This document shows, one piece after another, positions 57,528 through 64,000 of a DNA stretch of 64,000 nucleotides; position 1 is the stretch's first letter, and each line of letters begins with the position of its first letter. The position numbers and the translations under genes were made by a program. This DNA comes from Diadophis punctatus similis (Eukaryota; Chordata; Lepidosauria; Squamata; Dipsadidae), in NCBI GenBank assembly GCA_023053685.1, contig JALIGW010000025.1:11188953-11252952 (forward strand). Reading direction: 5' to 3'. Below the pieces are notes generated by a model. It did not search any database. It was not told the origin of the DNA and saw nothing but the letters and a program-made list of their open reading frames with translations.

Positions 57528-58964
57528 CAGGGGTGGCCAAACCGTAGCGCATGCGCCAAATGTGGCGCATTGGATGATTGCAAGTGGCGCATTGCAATCA
57601 TCCAATGGCTGACGCCTCTCCCGCCCGCGTGACTTGCTGTCTTTTAAAACTCAAGCCGCCTCGGCTTGAGTTTTAAAAGACAGCAAGACGCGGGCGGGAG
57701 AGGCAGGTCTGGTCATTAAGCCTGCTGGCCGCTGCAGCAAGGCTTAATGAGCAGACCTGCTGCCCTGGACACAACAGCGAGGAACGCGAGGAGGAGGTAC
57801 CGGGGCATGTCCCAGGTAGGACACGCGTCTCGCGCTGGGGGTTGGCAGGACGAGCGGGGCAGGACTGGCGGGCGGGACGGGGCGCGCATCCTACCTGGGA
57901 CTTTTCCCGGTAGCTCCAGTCGCGTTCCTTGCTAATAGCGTCCAGAGCAGAGCAGCCCCTTCCAAAAGATAACATCTCGCGAGACGTTATCTTTTGGAAG
58001 GGGCTGCTCTGCTCTGGACGCTATTACGGTAGCAAGGAACGCGACTGGAGCTACCGGGAAAAGTCCCAGTAGGACATGCGTCTTGCGCTGGGGGTTGGCA
58101 GGGCGGGCGGGGCAGGACTGGCGGGCGGGACGGGGCGCGCGTCCTACCTGGGACTTTCCCAGTAGTTCCAGTTGCGGGCTGGCTTGATTTGAGGCTTGGC
58201 AGGGGGGCGTGGTGGGGCGGGGCGCGAGTCCTCCTCCCTGCCGCTTCTGTTTGTGGAAGCCGAAGAGCCTTACCGGTAGTTTGGGAGAAAGAAAGAAAGT
58301 TTTTTGCTGCTTTCCTTCAGTGCACTCAAAAGCAGAAGCAGCAAAAAACTTTCTTTCTCCCAAACCACCAGTAAGGCTCTTCAGCTTCCACATACAGCCT
58401 GGAAAGCAGTCTCACGCGTCTCGCGCTAGGGCTGGCTTGATTTGGGGCTTGACAGGGCGCGAGTGAGGAAGGCGTCAGCAAGAGGCGGAGCCGAAAGGGA
58501 GGGTGACAGGGATGTCTGCTTCTTAAGCCAGCAAACTTCCTTGTCGCCAAGCTCCGCCTCTTGCCGACGCCTCCTCACTTGCTGGATTGACTTGCCTGCT
58601 CTGGGCTGCCTTGGGCGGCTTGAGTTATAAAAGACAGCAAAACGCGAGCAGGAGAGGCAGGTCTTGCTCATTAAGCCTTGCTGGCAGCTGCAGTGAGGCT
58701 TAATGAGCAAGACCTGCCTCTCCCACCCACGTTTTGCTTTTTTAAAAAACTCAAGCCGAAGAAGCAGGTGGGGGAAGCGGCCCCCGGCTGCTTCCCCCGC
58801 CCACCTGGACGCCGCCATTTGCAGTCTTTTGCCCTCTGCGCATGCGCACAGCGTTCTGCGCATGCGCAGAGGGCAAAACTCAAATGGCGGCATCCAGGTG
58901 GGCCCGCCCACCCAGGACGCCTGGGCCAATTGGCGCATAGTATCATTGAGGTTGGCCACCACTG
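57528..58964. mobile_element. Nested GC-rich multi-hairpin element
   Basis: It starts CAGGGGTGGCCAAACC and ends GAGGTTGGCCACCACTG, which are hAT-like inverted ends. No 8 bp duplication was found. The interior is a chain of hairpins: 57561-57607, 57612-57706, 57703-57766, about 57765-58175 (alternating modules shared with the element at 31573), 58255-58390, 58440-58590, 58605-58765 and 58785-58915. Frames such as 58426-58962 are the by-product of this composition and have no recognisable domain. Confidence 0.75.
57975..57984. promoter_or_regulatory. TCTCGCGAGA palindrome at a hairpin apex
   Basis: The 10 bp palindrome TCTCGCGAGA lies at the centre of the inverted repeat that includes TCCAAAAGATAACA and TTATCTTTTGGAAGG. 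This sequence is the known binding motif of BANP and is associated with CpG-island promoters. Whether it acts here is unknown, and the context is a transposon. Confidence 0.5.
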
Positions 58965-59170
58965 ACCTACCTAATTATCAAATAAAATAATAAATCAAGT
59001 AATTCTGTTATGCCCAGTTTGACATTCCTATACTATTATACTCTTCAAAACGATATTTTGAAGATTATATTTGTTTTTTATCCAATTTCTGTATGTGGTG
59101 TGCCGTGGAATTTTGGGAGAGGCTATGGTGTGCCGAGGGTGACAAAAGGTTGGGGAGCACTGTTATAAAC

Positions 59171-61258
59171 CATGCAATGGAGAAAATAGTACTGTAGTTT
59201 TATGTACTGCACTGTACATATGTACTGTATCATAGGCAGATTTTTTTTGTCCTCCATCAATCAGCAACTATTACAAAGTCCCTACTATTCTTTCAGAGAT
59301 ACTATTGCTGACATCTGTATACATGTTTTAAAAATTGCTTTTTCAAAAAAGAAAGCTTTTTGATTTATATGGCCTACCACTGTTGGCAGTCCAGGAATGA
59401 TATTTTGGAACTTAGAAGCATTCCTGGAAACCGCAGTTCAAATTACAGTTTGTATAACCTGTAAATAGTTGAGGCCTTTCTTTGGAGAAAAATAGGTGTT
59501 GTGTCTCTTTATCTAATCTCTGCAATGTGTGAAGAGCCTGTTCCTCCTCGTGTATAATGAAACTGGGATGGACAGGTGTGCCAAAGTATTGTCACTCCTT
59601 CACTTTTTCCCAAAGAATTCCAATTTGTCATGAAATAAGGTTGAAACTCACACAAGTAAATGGCATCTACCTTCTAGAATCCATGCGTAGCAGACACATT
59701 GTTTATGATGAACAATTTAACATGGTCTTGTCAATAATGAAACAAAACATAAGCATAAAAGATTGGATTTCAGAGATAGGTGAATTAGCAATTTTTTAAA
59801 AAAATTATATATTTGGTCAATCAGAAAATATATTATCTGTCTGATATTTTGAAAAGGCTTGGTTAATATTAAAAGCTTTTTATTTTTAAACATTTACAAA
59901 ATCTGATGAACTTGGGATATGGTTGTAATTATAGGGTCTTTTGTGCAGTATTTTCTAAAGTTTTATTTGTGGTACAGTAAATTATTTTATATTATTTTAT
60001 GCATGTCTGTCTGAAAATGGATCAGTAAACGTATTTGAAGAAGTACTGACATAGTCGAAAAGTTGAAGCAGCATCCCTGGGAATCCCTGCGGTATTTGTC
60101 ATGGTCTGGCCTACCTCAAAGGATGTAAAAGCATGTCTACATTTCCATATATCCCCTCTTACACTAATAAAATCAAGGTCAGGTTATTCTCAGTTTCTTA
60201 TGCTTGCTTTGAGTCTGGACCATCCAATTGCTTATCCAAATCCATCATTAATATACCAAGTTCATTTCTGAATTTACAAATACATTGCAAAGGGGTAGAG
60301 GTGGAGAGGGAAAGACAGTGGAGTAACACAGTGAAAGGCTACATGGGAGGCAATTTACAAGCAAGTATAGCACATTAGAGGAAGAGGATCCGAAAGTTGT
60401 TGGAGCCCATAATAGTGCTGCTATAAAAGTGAGAGTAAAGCAGACATCTGGGCTTGTTCCCATTGTCTGCCAGCAATGCACCTCTGGATTCTGTGTCAGG
60501 CAGTCTAGAATTTGCACAAAAGAATTAATGGTCACAAGTCGGACATCAGGACTCAACAAGCATAATAAAGTAATAATGGAGCATTTTAACTTCTCAGGAC
60601 ATTCCAATAGAAATCTCAGAGAAGCAATTTTGGAACAAAGAAACTTTGCCGGTACAACTGAGCGTAGGTGGTTTTAGGTTATTTCAGAAGGTCTGAACAA
60701 ACACAATGGATTTAACACATTACAATTTTTAATTGATAAAATACTTTTGAACAGGTGCCACCAGATTTTTTTTCTCTAATTTTTGATAATGATAAAAACC
60801 TGCTGGGCCTGAATTAAGAGGTATGGATTCTGACTTAGCCTCGTGCTTCTCAGTAAATGGGCTGTTTCTGATGATTACCATTCCTGAGGTATAAATAATG
60901 ATTTCGTTCCCAGCTGTGTTCTTCAAAACGTCTGCTTGGAGGAGCTTGACTGGCAGGTTGAGTATTCTTGCTAATGAAAAAATGGGCATAACAACATGAG
61001 AATGGACTACAGCAATTTAATACAAAGGAAACATTAGCACAATACTGGCTTTTATGCAATTTCCTACATAGTGAAGCACAGTCAGAAATAAATTGATTCA
61101 GCTTCTAGACAGATGATGATGTCCGTCTAGAAAACAGGTCTGAAGCTGGTGCAAAACTGGAATTTTCAGGACACTTCAAAAATCCTTGTTTTTCCCCATC
61201 CATCTAATTAAGCAACTGGTAATCTAAGCAAAACTCCAAAATGTTCCCACCCTCCCAC
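59171..61258. other. STXBP4 intron sequence, no feature recognised
   Basis: AT-rich unique-looking sequence. I searched for the second half of the WW domain and found nothing matching it. Open frames at 60429-60677 and 60248-60607 do not resemble known families. Confidence 0.35.
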
Positions 61259-61460
61259 ACTTTTTCCCCCTCTTCCATCCTTCTTTGTTCCTTTCTTTCT
61301 TTCTTTCTTTCCTCCCTCCCTTCTCCCCTCCCCCTCCCTCTTTCCTTCCTTCTTTCCTTCTCTTCCTCACTGTGCATTCCTCTTCCTTATTCACTTCTTT
61401 CCTCCTTCCCTGTCATTTTCTATTTTCCTTCTTTTCCTTCCTTCCCTAGAATTTCTTCCT
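61259..61460. repeat. Polypyrimidine tract (CTTT/CCTT)
   Basis: About 200 bases are nearly all C and T, with TTTCTTTCTTTCTTTCTTTC at the core and CCTCCCTCTTTCCTTCCTTC further on. It is a likely microsatellite-derived tract. Confidence 0.9.
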
Positions 61461-61599
61461 GATTCCCCATTTTGCTTGTGGGAAGCTTGCAGGGAGAAAG
61501 TCAGTGGGGAAGCCAGCAGGAAGTTGCAAGTCCAAGGCCAGCAGGCAGGTAAGTCACTGCTTCCGGATGCCGGGGGGGGGGGAACCAAAGGTTTGCAGG

Positions 61600-61890
61600 T
61601 AGACAGGAATGCACGAGCAGTGCCTTACAGGTTGGGAAGGGGGTGTGGCTGTGCACTAGAGGTGGCATGTGATTTGGGGAGGGAGCATAGGTTGGGAAAG
61701 GTGCCCCAGGATGCACAAGAAGTGCTGTGTGGATTGGGGAGGGCACATGAGGTGCAGGGCAGGTTAAGAAGGGTTCATGGAGGTAAGAGGTACCATGCAG
61801 ATTAACAAGGGCACCAGCACAGATTAAGAAGAATTTATGGGGTAGGAAGAGTATTAGAGGTGCCATGCCAGTTAGGAATGGCAGACTGGT
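61600..61890. repeat. Degenerate G-rich tandem repeat
   Basis: Units of roughly 30-45 bp have cores such as GTGCCTTACAGGTTGGGAAG, GTGCTGTGTGGATTGGGGAG and GTACCATGCAGATTAACAAG. This is the opposite-strand counterpart of 34860-35215. Outside it, GGCCAGCAGGCAGGTAAGTC (61538-61557) may correspond to the inverted CCAGCCTGCCTTGCAATTCC at 34860, which would make both part of one dispersed element. Confidence 0.55.
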
Positions 61891-63474
61891 TTTGTGGGAG
61901 GGGAATGTTGAATGGGCTCTGGAAGCTATCTAGTGAAGAGAAGGGATTGAGGAAAACTTGTGGAGAAAGAATTAAGGTAAACTTCAGAAAAAGGATTCCC
62001 TCCCAGGTAAGGAGATGCAGGGTTTAGAGTAGAATATCTGAAGAAACACAGGATAAAGGAAACAAATGATGTTCCGTGCCTTAAGAAGTAACAATTTTTA
62101 TTTCAGTGCTTTTGTGGATTGCTTCCACTTTAAGATGGATTTTATCAAGGTATTCACTAATGGAAGGCTGAAAGGAACAAGGATGATAAGAATATGCAAT
62201 ATTGTATGAAAGGATTAGAAGCAGAGAGGAAACATTGGCCATAAAGAAAGCAACCACAGTGTCCTTGTCAGTTCTATATAATAAAAGCCAAGACCAGCAA
62301 CACCTTATCTATAGTTGTGAGAAAGGAAAATGTTTACATGCACAGTTGCAGGAACAGAAAGGAGAGAAAATGGAAGACTTACCTGGCTTTAAGCCAATTA
62401 AAAAACCAAAGTTTTATTTTATTCTTACGTCTACCCATCTTGCAAATATAACTGGATATCTAACAAAATTTAGAAACAATACAAAACAAGCAATAGCCAA
62501 AAGCAAAGACAAGCATGCTTTGCCAACCAAAGAAACTAGGAACCAACCCATCTGGACTAAAGTATCCTCTTAACATTGAGACCTGGGAAAATAGCCAGTT
62601 CTTAAGAGCTTTGCGAACTTAATCCTGGGTTGAGCCATAACAAAAGGCACTAAATAGAAATATATACCGGTATCTGTCCTAACTCAGTCTTCTATCTTTG
62701 ATGTGACAGAAACTAACCTCTGATAAAAAGATAATGCAGGAAACTTGGTACTGGTGGCAAATAGTTCTTTTCTTTTTTTCATGTGTCTTAAAATCAGAAT
62801 ATATTATTTCTATAATATTGCTTGGGGACTTCGTAAGTAGGTTTTACTACAAACTCTGCCTAGAATTTGACAAATTTTAATTGAGGAAGAGCTCACCCAA
62901 AGATCCTACATAAGGTGTCTTCTGAAATGATAGGTTTGCTATTTGGCTTTTTTGGTACCTATTTTGCCACGTTTCCACAATGAAAGAGCTTTTGTTTAAC
63001 CTTTGACCTTGCAATACCAGCCCCCTCCCCAGCACAGGCTACCTTTCCTCCACAATAGCAAAATCAAAACTATAACCTGTGCAGTAATGGTCACTGAAGC
63101 TTAAATATATCTGGAAAGTCACTGTTGAATGTACAAAATGTTAATAATTAAGCAAGTGATTACACTGTATTGCTGACTAAAGTATCAAGAGTATTTGAGA
63201 ATATGTACACTAGGAGAAACTAAATAGCTCTAATTATTCTGAACTAAAAATATCTGAATTAAATTCTGCTTTAGCAAAAACAAGACTAAATAGAAGTTGC
63301 AGAAAACACAGAATTTTCTTTGACCTCATTCTTTTAGACAGAAAATCAGAGAACATCTCAAGTGGATTAGGAAGGTATGAATTCATTCACATTTATGGGA
63401 CTTGCCAAAAAAGATTACAGTATGGCATTCTCTTTTTCAGAATGCCAGCCAAACAGCCATGACATTTGTGCATA
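61891..63474. other. Intron sequence with one unexplained 123-codon frame
   Basis: The + strand frame 62202-62573 is the longest open block in this otherwise low-GC stretch (lysine- and glutamine-rich) and matches no family I recognise. No splice-site context like that of STXBP4 exons was noted. The remainder is unassigned. Confidence 0.3.
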
Positions 63475-64000
63475 CCGTATTTTTCGGAATATAAGACGCA
63501 CCGAAGTATAAGTTTTATAACCTTAGTTTTAGGAGAGGAAAACAAGGAAAAAAGGCCTCTGCCTCCAAGCAATTTGCCAAACAGCACAGATTATATACAC
63601 TGTTTGCTGTGTATTTCTGTGCATGTGTGCCCGACCCATAAAAATAGCAAAAAATTGGAGAACTGTACATTATGCCAGAAAGTTTTCTTAAATGTAGTCA
63701 CACTAACTTCTCCCAATTATTTAAATAGATCTACTCGAAGGTATGTCAGGATTTAACTCTAATACTAAACAGGACATGGTTACATTTCAGACTATACTTG
63801 TACAGAGCTGTTAAAATTAATTAAAATTTCTGGAAGTATACATTATTCTCTATTATTTAAAAGAAGATGCAATAGCACTGGGCCTCTTCAGAGCAAGCAT
63901 TTATTTTAAAAAGCTTCTTTATTTTGTTAAGTTGTCTAGAACAGGGGTCTCCAACCTTGGCAACTTTAAGACTTGTGGACTTCAATTCCCAGAATTCCAC
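63475..64000. mobile_element. Non-autonomous DNA transposon, family A, cut by the window end
   Basis: It begins CCGTATTTTTCGGAATATAA after TA (63473-63474). The following sequence is, base for base over long stretches, the reverse complement of 34506 down to about 33980, including one arm of the CTCCCAGAATTCC palindrome at 63940-64000. The other end is beyond the window. Confidence 0.85.

Larger units (their letters stand above)
57444..59162. mobile_element. hAT element with 8 bp duplication, interrupted by a nested element
   Basis: Inverted ends CAGTGCTCCCCAACCAGTGT and AAAAGGTTGGGGAGCACTG are flanked by TTATAAAC on both sides (57436-57443, 59163-59170). Close to each end is the phrase GTGTGCCGTG or its variants. 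About 80 bp at the left and 200 bp at the right belong to this element, and the remainder is the nested element. No transposase frame was seen. Confidence 0.92.

Noticed and set aside
58426..58962. 178-codon minus-strand frame
   Set aside because: It spans several hairpins of the nested element. The amino-acid sequence merely mirrors the inverted repeats.
52346..64000. Search for the second WW-domain exon and the 3' end of STXBP4
   Set aside because: No block with the expected codons (histidine after a split asparagine, then a conserved tryptophan) and an AG acceptor was seen by eye. It is presumed to lie beyond the window, although a diverged exon could have been missed.

Overview
The window is vertebrate nuclear DNA and most probably comes from a snake. 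It contains tRNA-derived SINEs of the squamate (Sauria-like) type, CR1/L3-type LINEs ending in pentanucleotide microsatellites (the arrangement described for snake 'Snake1' LINEs), BovB-like fragments, several hAT and TA-duplicating DNA transposon families and Penelope-like remnants. I see no bacterial, viral or plasmid genes.

One gene crosses the window on the + strand: the C-terminal half of STXBP4 (syntaxin-binding protein 4, Synip). Nine coding exons were found by matching remembered family sequence to short open blocks flanked by AG and GT with compatible phases: 7483-7579, 9326-9420, 10481-10570, 16645-16710, 18240-18416, 22283-22399, 24043-24092, 25776-25909 and 52288-52345. In order they encode a calmodulin-like (degenerate EF-hand) segment, a long coiled coil, a linker and the first half of a WW domain. 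All phases join without a frameshift. The PDZ-encoding 5' exons lie upstream of the window, and the last exon(s), with the second WW tryptophan, appear to lie beyond it. Nearly all of the other sequence is intron.

Region by region: 1-7.5 kb holds a 1.87 kb TA-flanked inverted-repeat element, a SINE and old unique sequence. 7.5-26 kb holds eight exons among SINEs, TA-flanked MITEs, Penelope-like remnants, a 107 bp TA microsatellite and a 1.7 kb GC-rich foldback element. 26-52.3 kb is a 26.4 kb intron packed with LINEs (one of about 3.4 kb, reverse strand), nested DNA elements, hAT elements with perfect 8 bp duplications and a candidate solo LTR. 52.3-64 kb is the intron after the first WW exon. 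It holds a LINE fragment, a SINE, a MITE, a hAT element inside which a second GC-rich multi-hairpin element is nested, and a copy of the TA-flanked element cut by the window end.

The most unusual structure is a roughly 65 bp CpG-rich module present in alternating orientations inside two DNA elements with unrelated ends (31.6-33.4 kb and 57.5-59.0 kb). In the second it is part of a run of about eight consecutive hairpins with a TCTCGCGAGA palindrome at one apex. Also notable is an in-frame read-through of the fifth exon that would end the coiled coil in a tail-anchor-like membrane segment.
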